From Gemmatimonadota bacterium (GTDB lineage Bacteria; Latescibacterota; UBA2968; UBA8231), in NCBI GenBank assembly GCA_009841115.1, contig VXML01000053.1, positions 1-55,754 on the forward strand: a stretch of DNA of 55,754 nt, given 5' to 3'. The notes below the pieces were generated by a model. It worked only from the letters and a program-made list of their open reading frames with translations, did not search any database and had not been told where the DNA came from. Shown piece by piece: positions 33,405-41,823 of this stretch. The position numbers and the translations under genes are program-made. Each line of letters opens with the position of its first letter. The first letter of the stretch is position 1.

Positions 33405-34352
33405 TTAGAACGAGTCCTTGATCTTGCCCCAAGTCGAGGACTCGACCGAGGTGGCGGCCGTGTACTCGCCAATGCGCAGCAGCTTGGCAATGGAGTAGTA
33501 CTGCCGCGACGAGGCTTCGGGGCCACGGGTGGTCCAGTCGTTGCGACCGCCTGGGGTGCCGTCTTCATTGGGCGAGAAGCTCGAATCCGGGCCTTCGCCG
33601 TCTTCGTACCACATGGCGAAAGGCAGGCCCGAACCGTCTTCACCGGCCACTGCGTCTAGCTGCCACACCTCGCTCGCCGACGGACCGGCGTCCTCTTGGA
33701 AGGCGAGGACTTTGACGCTCCACTCGTAGTACGTGGTGCCGCCCTCGGCCCACAGGTCGGCGGCCCAGGCTTCGGGTGGATCGACGCGCACGGCCATTTC
33801 GATCCACGGCGATTCGCCGTATTCGGCCCACGCCTCTTGCTCGGTGTAGCGGAAAGCGACGTTGGTCGGCGGGCTGAGGTCGCCTGGTGCCATCAGCCAC
33901 TCCATAGTGTAGCCGGAGGCTGGGCTGCGCTCGCGCCCGTGATCCTGCGGATCGAGGCCGACTTGCAGCATGTCGCCGTCCCAGCGGGCGACATTCGTGC
34001 CGGCGTGCGCCAGCACGTCGTCAACTGCTTCCAAGAAGCAGTACCAGCGGTTGTCGTCGCCGCCCTTCCAACCCATGAAGGTGGTGATGAACAGGTCGTC
34101 GCGATCTGGAGCCGGGCGGTCGCCTTCGTCGCGCCACTCGTCCATGGTCAAGGTGTAATCAGGGTCAAACCAACCCCAGTCGTCGCCATGGGCGTCGATG
34201 GTGATAGCACCTGGATCGGGAACTTCGAGCATGTAAAACCAAAATCCCTGACTGCCGTTGCGATCTGCTAGGGCGGGCGGATCGAAAAATTGGGCATTTG
34301 CCACCCCTACGAGGGCGAGGCTGAAAATGCCTGCGATTGTAAATCGCCGCAT
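33405..34352 (-). CDS. Secreted CBM9/DOMON-like protein
   Basis: I start at ATG 34352 with AAGGAG upstream (315 residues); the signal peptide MRRFTIAGIFSLALVGVANAQ is clear. The body reads as a beta-sandwich of the CBM9/DOMON type: ITIDAHGDDWGWFDPD, DDLFITTFMGWKGGDDNRWYCFLEAVDD, GDMLQVGLDPQD and YYEWSVKVLAF. It probably binds a sugar, heme or other small ligand at the surface. It is the first gene of the surface cluster, separated from the lipoprotein by a REP-like hairpin, which may let it be made in larger amount. The end lacks a FlgD module. Confidence 0.75.
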   Translation of the reverse strand: MRRFTIAGIFSLALVGVANAQFFDPPALADRNGSQGFWFYMLEVPDPGAITIDAHGDDWGWFDPDYTLTMDEWRDEGDRPAPDRDDLFITTFMGWKGGDDNRWYCFLEAVDDVLAHAGTNVARWDGDMLQVGLDPQDHGRERSPASGYTMEWLMAPGDLSPPTNVAFRYTEQEAWAEYGESPWIEMAVRVDPPEAWAADLWAEGGTTYYEWSVKVLAFQEDAGPSASEVWQLDAVAGEDGSGLPFAMWYEDGEGPDSSFSPNEDGTPGGRNDWTTRGPEASSRQYYSIAKLLRIGEYTAATSVESSTWGKIKDSF

Positions 34353-34470
34353 ACTTGATACTCCTTGCGTTTGAAGTGAACGCCTAGGTGGAAAACCTCG
34401 GCGCGTTGGGCGATGTCCATAATTATAAGCAAACAAAGATGATAAAATCAACACGTCTGTTCATAGGGCG

Positions 34471-35256
34471 CTAGCGGGGCGAATAGACTGTGGATTGATT
34501 GTACTGAATAATTATCGGCTCGACTTCGACGAGCGCAGCCGCCCATTCCACAGGGTCGTAGTTGCGGGCGACAAAGCAGGCGTAATGGGCTGGCACCGCG
34601 GCTTTGAGGCCGAGTGCCGAGGCCATTTTGGCCGAGCCGGCAAAGAAGGGGAATTCTCCTTCGCTGGGGTGATTGGTCAGCAGTCCGATGTCGGGTGCTA
34701 GGTCGCGGATGGGTGCGAGTAATGCTTCGTGCTCGGCAAATGTGTTGACCGGGTCGCCGGAGATGTACACGCGCACACCACCGGCTTCCACCACGTAGCC
34801 GAGGTGGGTCACATCGGGTGGGGCGATGTCGTCGCTGGGTAGGCCCTCGGGGGGTTTGGCGTACACGGCGTGGGCCGTCATGGTGCCTAGCGTGGCTGCG
34901 TCCCCGGCGGCAACCGTCGTTGCTGTGGCAGTAATGCCCGCGCTGCGGACGCGCTGGATGCTCTCCGCTGGGCCGACGATCTGCACGTCTGGATAGGCCG
35001 CGGCAATGCGCGCAATGGACTCGGTGCAGGTGTGGTCGCCGTGGTCGTGGGTCAGGAGGACGAAGTCCGTGTGCAGCGACGCTTCGTGGAGTGGGGGGCG
35101 GGCGTGGATGAAGCGGTCGGCTGGCCGCTCGTGGGGGTAGTAGGGATCGACTTGGACGATGGTTCCCTGCGCGTCCTTGAGGCCAAACGTGCTCTGACCA
35201 AACCAGTGGATGCCGACTGCGCCTTCGCGTACTACCAGCGATTCAAATGGGTGCAT
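34471..35256 (-). CDS. MBL-fold metallohydrolase (UlaG-like)
   Basis: I start at ATG 35256 with GGGAGA upstream (261 residues). H70-x-H72-x-D74-H75 in LLTHDHGDHT is the metal-binding motif. Later SGDPVN gives the bridging Asp, and PAHYACF near the end supplies the final His. The N-terminal GIHWFGQSTFGLKD is typical of UlaG-like lactonases, which open sugar lactones. Cytoplasmic. A short palindrome lies just upstream at 35279-35296. The next gene points away, so it is likely a single-gene unit. Confidence 0.85.
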   Translation of the reverse strand: MHPFESLVVREGAVGIHWFGQSTFGLKDAQGTIVQVDPYYPHERPADRFIHARPPLHEASLHTDFVLLTHDHGDHTCTESIARIAAAYPDVQIVGPAESIQRVRSAGITATATTVAAGDAATLGTMTAHAVYAKPPEGLPSDDIAPPDVTHLGYVVEAGGVRVYISGDPVNTFAEHEALLAPIRDLAPDIGLLTNHPSEGEFPFFAGSAKMASALGLKAAVPAHYACFVARNYDPVEWAAALVEVEPIIIQYNQSTVYSPR

Positions 35257-35278
35257 GGTTTCTCCCTGCAAGCGTGAG

Positions 35279-35296
35279 GCCGGGTTGCAACCCGGC
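35279..35296. repeat. Short palindrome GCCGGGTTGCAACCCGGC
   Basis: A perfect 18-bp palindrome between two divergent genes. It resembles the other REP-like elements in size and placement but has a different core. Confidence 0.7.
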
Positions 35297-35351
35297 GTGC
35301 GTTCTGTAAGTTTCGGTAAAAGTTATGCGGAGGCAGAATGGGGAGCAACCG

Positions 35352-36629
35352 ATGAATAATTCCACGCTTTTTGACACTTCGTATCAACGCCGCAAGTGGG
35401 CATTGCTAGAGCGGCTGCTGGAGCGGCTGATGCCGATCTACACCGCAGAGGAGGTCGCCGCGCTGCGCATTGACGCGGTTGATCGGGACATTCTCTCGCA
35501 GCGCTCCGGGCGCGGGTTTGTCAATCGCGATTTGCTGGAAACGGTTTTGGGCAACTTGCTCGAATGCGTCGCTCCTGGCTCGCACAATGCCCTGGGGCCG
35601 GGGCACCAAAAACCGTCGCTCGACGAGGCCATCGGCGAGATCGCCGACCAGCTCTACGCGATGATCGCGCAGTCGCTCTTGGCGGCTGGTGAGAGCGAAG
35701 GCGTTGAAGAGAAGGCCCTGATGAACACCATCTGCTTGCTGTGGGAATTGCCCGCCTACAAGGTGCGCGCTCACTGGAACCGCTTTGCCGCGCTTAGGGA
35801 TCCGGCCGTTTGGGACGCCTATTTGCTCGACAACTGCGGGTTGACGCAGGAGCAGCTACTCAAAATCGACTTCCGGGCCGCCTTGGAAGAGACTATTCGC
35901 CGCCGCGACTTCGACCACTATCGCCGCTTCCTCAGCGAGCTGGAGTGCGACTCCATTTTCGACTACCAGATGCAGCTCGTGATGAGTACCTATCCGGGGT
36001 GGCGGGTGCTGTTCTACCACGATATTGCCCACGCCCTAACGCGCTCCGGCGCGGTGGCCGGCGAATCCGAGCTGACGCGGCGGCCGGTGCCCTTGCTGCC
36101 ACGGGCCATTGCCGAGTTGGGGGGACGCTACTATCAGGCGGATATCCATCCTGAAACGCAGATTGGCGATGCCAATTTCCTCGACCATCCCCATCGCGGC
36201 ATAACCACCGGACAGACGGGTATCATCGGCAGCGGTTGCCACATTTACCCGTGTACTTTGGGCGGCCTCAGCGGCAAGGTGCAGCAGCGCCATCCCATCA
36301 TTGGCGATTACGTGTTTATTGGCACGGACGCCGGGATTTTCGGCCCCGTGCAGGTGGGCGACCACACGGCGATTGGAGCCAACACCGAAATCAACGGCAT
36401 CGTCGCGATTGGCTCAGATTGCCGAATCGGCGTGTCGGTATCTATCGGCACGATCATAGCGAGGACCGCGCGGCCTGGTGCGATTAAATTGGGGGCCGGG
36501 GTGCGCGTGGGGGCTGGCACTGTCATTGAAAACGACTCGCCGCTCGAATTAGTCATTCCCGACCAAGCGGCGATTCCAGTGCGCAGCCACGTGGTCAACG
36601 ATGGCTGCGGCGGGCCGAAGTTCGTGTAG
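35352..36629 (+). CDS. Serine O-acetyltransferase-like hexapeptide protein with long N-terminal domain
   Basis: I start at ATG 35352 with GGGGAG upstream (425 residues). Residues about 1-240 are helical with no recognised motif besides a CysE-like helical lead-in (YPGWRVLFYHDIAHAL). From about 265 the left-handed beta-helix begins (IHPETQIGDANF), with DHPHRGITTGQTGIIG aligning to the catalytic His loop of CysE, CHIYPCTLGG, and repeated I/V-G-x-x hexapeptides. CysE makes O-acetylserine for cysteine synthesis. It is about 150 residues longer than classical CysE, so a different acyl acceptor or regulation is possible. Gene partner not evident. Confidence 0.82.
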   Translation: MNNSTLFDTSYQRRKWALLERLLERLMPIYTAEEVAALRIDAVDRDILSQRSGRGFVNRDLLETVLGNLLECVAPGSHNALGPGHQKPSLDEAIGEIADQLYAMIAQSLLAAGESEGVEEKALMNTICLLWELPAYKVRAHWNRFAALRDPAVWDAYLLDNCGLTQEQLLKIDFRAALEETIRRRDFDHYRRFLSELECDSIFDYQMQLVMSTYPGWRVLFYHDIAHALTRSGAVAGESELTRRPVPLLPRAIAELGGRYYQADIHPETQIGDANFLDHPHRGITTGQTGIIGSGCHIYPCTLGGLSGKVQQRHPIIGDYVFIGTDAGIFGPVQVGDHTAIGANTEINGIVAIGSDCRIGVSVSIGTIIARTARPGAIKLGAGVRVGAGTVIENDSPLELVIPDQAAIPVRSHVVNDGCGGPKFV

Positions 36630-36660
36630 GGGTAGTGAATTCAATAGAGACTTTATGTGA

Positions 36661-36690
36661 TTGACAGCCCATAAATTAAGTAAGTATAAT
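36661..36690 (+). promoter_or_regulatory. Consensus sigma-70 promoter
   Basis: TTGACA (36661-36666) and TATAAT (36685-36690) are both perfect, spaced 18 bp, in an AT-rich interval. The expected start is near 36697, about 50 bp before the oxygenase-like gene. A promoter this strong is unusual in this window. Confidence 0.7.
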
Positions 36691-36746
36691 AGGTTGGAGT
36701 TGTGAGAATAAAGGTTCTTCCAGCTTATTAGACTAGATGAGACAAG

Positions 36747-37949
36747 GTGTCAAGGTTTAATAGATCTCGCCTAATGCAAATACCTATTGCATACCAGCCC
36801 GGATACGAAAAAGCCCGCGCGTCCAATCCTGAGATTGCCGATAAGTACATTGAGCACACGCTGATCGGCGATCCCGAAGCCGATGCCGTGGTCAATGCAA
36901 TAGCTGCCGCTAGCCAAGAGCAGCAGGGCGAGTTCATCAGGGCTGGGATGGATGAGGATGCGGAGGCCTTGCGCGCGGCACCGCCGGTAGTGGGGGAGTT
37001 CTTTGATCGGATTGGGACGCCGCCTGAGTGGTTCGATCCCGAGATAGTGTATGCTGGATGCCGCAAATTCCACGCTTACTCGGACCTATTTCTGACTGCG
37101 TTTGTCACCGATATTATCGTCCGGGGCTTCACGACGCTAATCAGCCAGTCATTCTTTATCACGGGGAGGCTGACCGATCGGGGCGTGCGGCGGCTGAGGC
37201 AGAATATCCGGCACCTCTTAGAGATTATGATGCCAGGCGGCCTAGATCGGCATGGCGAGGGGTGGAAACTGTCTGTCCGCCTCCGGCTGGTACATGCGCG
37301 GGTCAGGCAACAGTTGCTCGTTTCTGAAGACTGGGATCAAGAAGCCCATGGAATGCCGCTGAGTGCTGCTCACATCGCGCTCGCGTCCTGTAACTTCTCT
37401 GGAATGATGTTGTGGGCCGCCGGGAGGATTGGAGCGCGGCTGAACGACGAAGAGCGCGACAGTTTTATGCAAATCTGGCGCTACACCGCTTGGCTGATGG
37501 GTGTGCCCGACGCACTCATATTCCGCGATGAAGCCGAAGCCCGCGAGATATTCCGCGTGGGCTACATGTGTGAGCCGCCTTTCGGCGTGGAAGCCATTGC
37601 CATGGCCAATTCGGTGATTAATTCGGCCCCGTTAGTGATCGGCATTGAAGACAAAGACGAACGCAAGGCCCTGCTTAGCTATGGATACCGCCTTTCGCGC
37701 GCCTTGCTCGGAGACGAGCTCGCCGACCAACTCATGTTCCCCAAAAGTCGGACGACTGGGACGCTGCCATACTTGCGGATGCGGCGCAGAGTCCAAGAGG
37801 TTATTGATGCCCTTAGAGGACCTAGGCAGCGTGCCAAAGGTCTGCGCACCCAAAATTTTATGACCATGCTCGACATATCTGTGCTCGAAGAAGATAATAT
37901 CAGTTACCGACTGCCCGACGAGCTACACGGAGACCCATCGAGTTGGTGA
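36747..37949 (+). CDS. MpaB/Lcp-like (DUF2236) oxygenase family protein
   Basis: 400 residues from GTG 36747; ATG 36774 is the alternative, and neither has a strong ribosome site. Helical throughout. DLFLTAFVTDIIVRGFTTLI, GWKLSVRLRLVHARVRQQL and SAAHIALASCNFSGMMLWA resemble the DUF2236/MpaB domain, in which the R-x-V-H-A-x-V-R His region is associated with heme in latex-clearing protein. This family includes rubber oxygenase and the MpaB cleavage enzyme, so an oxidative cleavage of a prenyl or lipid chain is plausible. No signal peptide. No neighbour clarifies the substrate. Assigned by motif memory. Confidence 0.72.
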   Translation: MSRFNRSRLMQIPIAYQPGYEKARASNPEIADKYIEHTLIGDPEADAVVNAIAAASQEQQGEFIRAGMDEDAEALRAAPPVVGEFFDRIGTPPEWFDPEIVYAGCRKFHAYSDLFLTAFVTDIIVRGFTTLISQSFFITGRLTDRGVRRLRQNIRHLLEIMMPGGLDRHGEGWKLSVRLRLVHARVRQQLLVSEDWDQEAHGMPLSAAHIALASCNFSGMMLWAAGRIGARLNDEERDSFMQIWRYTAWLMGVPDALIFRDEAEAREIFRVGYMCEPPFGVEAIAMANSVINSAPLVIGIEDKDERKALLSYGYRLSRALLGDELADQLMFPKSRTTGTLPYLRMRRRVQEVIDALRGPRQRAKGLRTQNFMTMLDISVLEEDNISYRLPDELHGDPSSW

Positions 37950-38002
37950 GGCTGCGTTCTGTTATCTGCAACTCATCGCGTTTGCTGCTTTAGAAAACAC
38001 CT

Positions 38003-40285
38003 ATGCAATTGGAACGCTACATCGCCGCCGTTCTGAGCCGTCGGTGGCTGGTCGTTGTGCTCGCAACGCTGGTTATGCTGGCCATGACGGCTGGTGCTCG
38101 CTTCATCACTGTTACCAACGATTACCGCGTTTTATTTAGCGAAGATAATCCGCAACTTGCTGCTTTCGACGCACTAGAAAACACGTACTCCGTCTCCAAT
38201 GCGGCGCTGATTGCCATTGCGCCCCGAGATGGCTCGGTGTTCACTCGCGAGGCGCTTGTCGCGATTGAGGAATTGACCGAGGCTGCGTGGCGCGCTCCTT
38301 ATTCTAGTCGCGTCAATTCCCTTACCAACTATACCCACAGCGAGGCATTTGAGGACGACTTGGTCGTCGCGCCGCTCGTCGAGGACGCATCTGTACTGAG
38401 CGATGCCGATGTGGTGCGCATCGAAGAGATCGCGCTGGACGCGATCGAGATTGCCGGGCGTCTGGTCGCGCATGATGGACGCACGGCCGGGGTGGCTATC
38501 AATTTTATCCTGCCTGAAAATCCAGATCAGGCCGTAGTCGAAATTACCGATTATCTCAATTCGATCCTAGCCGAGGCCCGCGCGAACCATCCGGACATTG
38601 ATTATTACATGACCGGTGATGTCGTCATGCACCGGGCGTTCTCCGATGTTACGAAGAGCGACATGGAGACCCTGACACCTATTGTGTTTCTCATCATCGT
38701 AGGTGCCACCATTATTCTCCTGCGTTCGATTTTAGGCACTGTGGCCATTGTCGCCGTGCTGGTGTTTGTCGTCAATACGACCTTGGGATTCGCCGGGTGG
38801 AATGGCGTGGTGTTTAGCCCCACCAACGCCGGCGTGCCGATCATTGTCATGGTCATAGCTATCGCGGATTCGATTCACGTCGTCACGAGTGTTTTACTGG
38901 GTATGCGGCGCGGTCTGGATAGAAATACGGCGATTGTCGAATCGATTCGCATCAATGCCTATCCGGTATTTATCACCTCGGTCACCACGGCGATTGGATT
39001 CCTCAGCCTGAATGCCTCGGATTCGCCGCCGTTTCACGTCTTGGGCAATTACGTGGCGTTTGGCGTATTATGTGCGCTTGTGTACACCATGACGCTGCTG
39101 CCGGCATTGCTCTCGATTCTGCCATTGCGCGCGCGCCGCGTCCAGGCTGAGGGAACGGCGTTCTTCGACCGCTTCGCCGACTTTGTCATCGCTCGGAGAA
39201 CATTCCTGCTCAGCTCCGTCTCCTTGGTGATCGTGGTGTTAGCAATCGGCATTCCCCGCATTGAGCTAAGCGACAACATGGCGCAGTACTTTGATGAGCG
39301 GTACGAGTTTCGGCGCGATACGGATTATGTCATTGATAACCTGACCGGCTTGGACAAGCTGGAATACTCGCTGAGTGCCGGGCGCGAAGGCGGCATCACC
39401 GATCCCGACTATTTGCGCAAGGTCGATGCGTTCGCCGAGTGGTATCGGCAGCAACCTGAAGTGACTCATGTCCAGGCGTTTTCGGACATTATGAAACGTC
39501 TCAACAAAAACATGCACGGCGACGATCCAGCCTTCTATCGCCTGCCCGAAGACCCGGACCTCGCGGCGCAGTACCTGTTGCTTTACGAGCTTTCGCTGCC
39601 GTTCGGCAGTGACCTCAACGACCGCATTGATGTCGCCAAATCCGCTACGCGTCTAGTCGTGACGACCAAAAATGCGTGGTCGCGCGATATACGCGAACTC
39701 GATAAGCGCGCCCAGGGCTGGCTGCGCGCCAATGCCCCTGCTTTTGCCCAGGAAGCATCGGGCCTGAGCGTCGTCTTTGCCCACCTGTCGCTGCGCAATA
39801 TCAACAGCATGTTGCGGGGTACGATCACTGCTATGGTGCTCATTTCGTTCATTCTGATTTGGATTTTTAAGAGCGTTCGAGTTGGACTTCTCAGTTTGCT
39901 GCCCAACTTTATTCCCGCCATCATGAGCTTCGGCCTGTGGGGCTATCTGGTCGGCCACGTGGGCATTGCTTCCTCCGTGGTCATCGCCGTTGTCTTTGGG
40001 ATTGTCGTAGATGATACCGTTCATTTCTTGAGCAAATATCTGAAGGCCCGGCGCGAGGGCCTGCCAGCACCCGAGGCCGTGCGCTCGGCCTTCCACATGG
40101 TGGGACACGCTTTATGGACGACGACCTCGGTTTTGTCGGTAGGCTTTTTGGTGTTCGCCACCTCGGGATTTGAGGTGAGCTGGGCGCTTGGCCTTTTGGT
40201 CACGATCACGATTGTCTTCGCGCTTGTCGCCGATTTTTTACTCCTACCAACGCTGCTGATTGCCATCGACCGGAGAAATTCATGA
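38003..40285 (+). CDS. RND/MMPL-family exporter
   Basis: 760 residues from ATG 38003. The layout is two repeats, each one helix, a large periplasmic loop and five more helices. Helix 1 is RRWLVVVLATLVMLAMTAGA; helices at about 228-380 include NAGVPIIVMVIAIADSIHVV, the helix carrying acidic residues for proton relay, and ITSVTTAIGFLSL. The second half repeats this (VVIAVVFGIVVDDTVHFLSK, TTTSVLSVGFLVFATSG). Such exporters move lipids or hydrophobic compounds. The next gene overlaps by 4 bp and encodes a LolA-like protein, then an outer-membrane protein, so a lipid route to the outer membrane is likely. No strong ribosome site. Confidence 0.88.
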   Translation: MQLERYIAAVLSRRWLVVVLATLVMLAMTAGARFITVTNDYRVLFSEDNPQLAAFDALENTYSVSNAALIAIAPRDGSVFTREALVAIEELTEAAWRAPYSSRVNSLTNYTHSEAFEDDLVVAPLVEDASVLSDADVVRIEEIALDAIEIAGRLVAHDGRTAGVAINFILPENPDQAVVEITDYLNSILAEARANHPDIDYYMTGDVVMHRAFSDVTKSDMETLTPIVFLIIVGATIILLRSILGTVAIVAVLVFVVNTTLGFAGWNGVVFSPTNAGVPIIVMVIAIADSIHVVTSVLLGMRRGLDRNTAIVESIRINAYPVFITSVTTAIGFLSLNASDSPPFHVLGNYVAFGVLCALVYTMTLLPALLSILPLRARRVQAEGTAFFDRFADFVIARRTFLLSSVSLVIVVLAIGIPRIELSDNMAQYFDERYEFRRDTDYVIDNLTGLDKLEYSLSAGREGGITDPDYLRKVDAFAEWYRQQPEVTHVQAFSDIMKRLNKNMHGDDPAFYRLPEDPDLAAQYLLLYELSLPFGSDLNDRIDVAKSATRLVVTTKNAWSRDIRELDKRAQGWLRANAPAFAQEASGLSVVFAHLSLRNINSMLRGTITAMVLISFILIWIFKSVRVGLLSLLPNFIPAIMSFGLWGYLVGHVGIASSVVIAVVFGIVVDDTVHFLSKYLKARREGLPAPEAVRSAFHMVGHALWTTTSVLSVGFLVFATSGFEVSWALGLLVTITIVFALVADFLLLPTLLIAIDRRNS

Positions 40286-41091
40286 TTTCCATGCGATCCA
40301 TGCTGCCGTTTTTTGCGCTTTGTTTTATCATTTTTTGTCTCAGCGCGGCACCTGCTCATTCCGAAAGTCCTACTCCCGAGGAAGCTGGACTGAAAATCGC
40401 CCAAGATTCTCGCGCTCGCGAGGGGGGATTTGGCAACTTTACGGCCCAACAAACCATGATGCTGCGCAACAAGCACGGACAAGAGAGCCGACGCCAGCTC
40501 CGGGTAAAGGTTCTCGAAGTCCCCGACGATGGCGACAAGAGCCTGTTTGTGTTCGACGAGCCGCGCGATGTCCAGGGAACGGCGTTGCTCGTTCACGCGC
40601 ATCGGGAAAGTGCGGACGATCAATGGCTCTATCTTCCCGCGCTGAAGCGAGTCAAGCGCATTAGTTCGTCAAACCGATCCGGTTCCTTCATGGGGAGCGA
40701 ATTTGCCTATGAAGACCTGACTGCCGAGGCCGTGGAGAAATACACCTACCGCTACCTGCGCGACGAGCCTTGCGGCGATTTGACCTGCACGGTCTCCGAA
40801 CGCATTCCCGTCGATAAGAAATCCGGCTATAGCCGCCAGGTAGTATGGCGCGACAAGGACGAGCTGCGCGTGTGGAAAGTGGAGTACTACGACCGCAAGG
40901 ATGCCCATTTGAAGACGCTCACTTTGGGAAATTACCAGCAGTACCTGGAGCGTTACTGGCGCGCTGGCGAGATGGCGATGGAAAATCATCTAACCGGGAA
41001 AAGCACCGTTCTGACTTGGACGGATTTTCAATTCCAAACAGACCTCGACGACCGCGATTTTACGCGAACCGGGCTGAAGCGGGCGCGTTGA
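40282..41091 (+). CDS. LolA-like outer membrane lipoprotein-sorting protein
   Basis: 269 residues; the ATG overlaps the exporter stop by 4 bp. A signal peptide ends near AHS-ES. The body is the LolA/LolB-like half-barrel of the MMPL-associated branch: QESRRQLRVKVLEVPDDGDK, SLFVFDEPRDVQGTALLVHA, QWLYLPALKRVKRISSSNRS and GSEFAYEDLTAE. It probably carries a lipid across the periplasm for the adjacent exporter. Its last 43 bp, encoding DRDFTRTGLKRAR and the stop, are duplicated at 41781-41823 just before the outer-membrane protein gene. Confidence 0.87.
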   Translation: MISMRSMLPFFALCFIIFCLSAAPAHSESPTPEEAGLKIAQDSRAREGGFGNFTAQQTMMLRNKHGQESRRQLRVKVLEVPDDGDKSLFVFDEPRDVQGTALLVHAHRESADDQWLYLPALKRVKRISSSNRSGSFMGSEFAYEDLTAEAVEKYTYRYLRDEPCGDLTCTVSERIPVDKKSGYSRQVVWRDKDELRVWKVEYYDRKDAHLKTLTLGNYQQYLERYWRAGEMAMENHLTGKSTVLTWTDFQFQTDLDDRDFTRTGLKRAR

Positions 41092-41092
41092 T
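41050..41092 (+). repeat. 43-bp repeat, copy at the 3' end of the LolA-like gene
   Basis: Matches 41781-41823 at 37 of 43 positions and encodes the last 13 residues and stop of the LolA-like protein. Together the copies bracket the peroxiredoxin gene. Confidence 0.85.
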
Positions 41093-41146
41093 ACTGTCCC
41101 TTTTCCACAGACAAAACACAGATTCACTACTGGGAAGAGGTGCATA

Positions 41147-41740
41147 ATGCCGCGCAAAAACAGGATCCTCAGCATTGGTGATACGGCCCCCTTATTTACC
41201 CTCCCTGCGCATCAGCAACGAGACGTGTCACTGGCATCGCATCGGGAGAAAGAACACGTCGTCCTGACGTTTTTTCGGGGGACGTGGTGAAGGAGAAGTC
41301 GTCGTCAGTTGGCGACCGTGCAAGAACATGTTGACGCCTATGCCGAACGCAACGCGACATCTATTGCGATCGCCGCAGGGCAGCAACTCGGCGAAATGCG
41401 CGAATACGCCGAACGAAGTGGCATTACCTACCCGCTGCTGGCGGACGAAGATTGGAGCGTCATCAAAAGCTATGGGATATATCACTGGTTCGGCCTAGCG
41501 GCTCACAATCTCGCGTACAACATTTTCCGCCCGGCGATGTTCGTCAGCAACAAACTCGGCTATCCGCTACACAACTGGATCGGCTTTGCGTCTCACAGTC
41601 TCAGCAACGGCATTGCCCGCCCGGCAACATTTATCATCGACAAACTCGGCATTATCAGATATATGTATATTGGTTCAAGCCAGTTTGATTTAGCCGAACA
41701 GGAAGAGATTCTCGAACACTTGAATTCGCCGGAAAAGTGA
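41147..41740 (+). CDS. AhpC/TSA-type peroxiredoxin with in-frame TGA (putative selenoprotein)
   Basis: Starts at ATG 41147 with GAAGAGG upstream; 197 residues if TGA 41288-41290 is read as selenocysteine (residue 48). The context is VVLTFFRGTW-U-RRSRRQL, matching the F-x-R-G-x-W-C-x-x-C-x-x-Q-L of thioredoxin-fold peroxiredoxins, so the TGA falls exactly on the peroxidatic Cys and the second Cys is Ser. The frame stays open for 150 codons afterward with normal content (TYPLLADEDWSVIKSYG, ARPATFIIDKLGIIRYMYIG). An internal 25-residue duplication lies at 41486-41650. Alternatives are a nonsense mutation or sequencing error. It sits between the LolA-like gene and the outer-membrane gene. Confidence 0.6.
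41298..41316 (+). promoter_or_regulatory. Possible SECIS-like hairpin after the TGA
   Basis: GTCGTC (41298-41303) pairs with GGCGAC (41311-41316), six pairs with one G-U, around loop GTCAGTT whose first base is G. The loop starts 14 nt after the TGA. Bacterial SECIS elements have a G early in the apical loop, but the spacing here is shorter than in E. coli fdhF, so this is weak support. Confidence 0.3.
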
Positions 41741-41780
41741 GATACAAATGAGTCCCTTCGTCGCTGCGACCCAGACAAAT

Positions 41781-41823
41781 GACTGCGATTGCACGCGAGC
41801 CGGGCTGAAACGAGCGCGTTGAT
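41781..41823 (+). repeat. 43-bp repeat, displaced copy before the outer-membrane protein gene
   Basis: Encodes DCDCTRAGLKRAR and stop, a near copy of the end of the LolA-like gene. Its TGA shares a base with ATG 41822 (TGATG), the coupling expected if the LolA-like gene once abutted the next gene. Confidence 0.85.

Noticed and set aside
41147..41290. Short 47-residue protein ending at the TGA
   Set aside because: It would stop just before the active site, and the downstream frame continues the same family.
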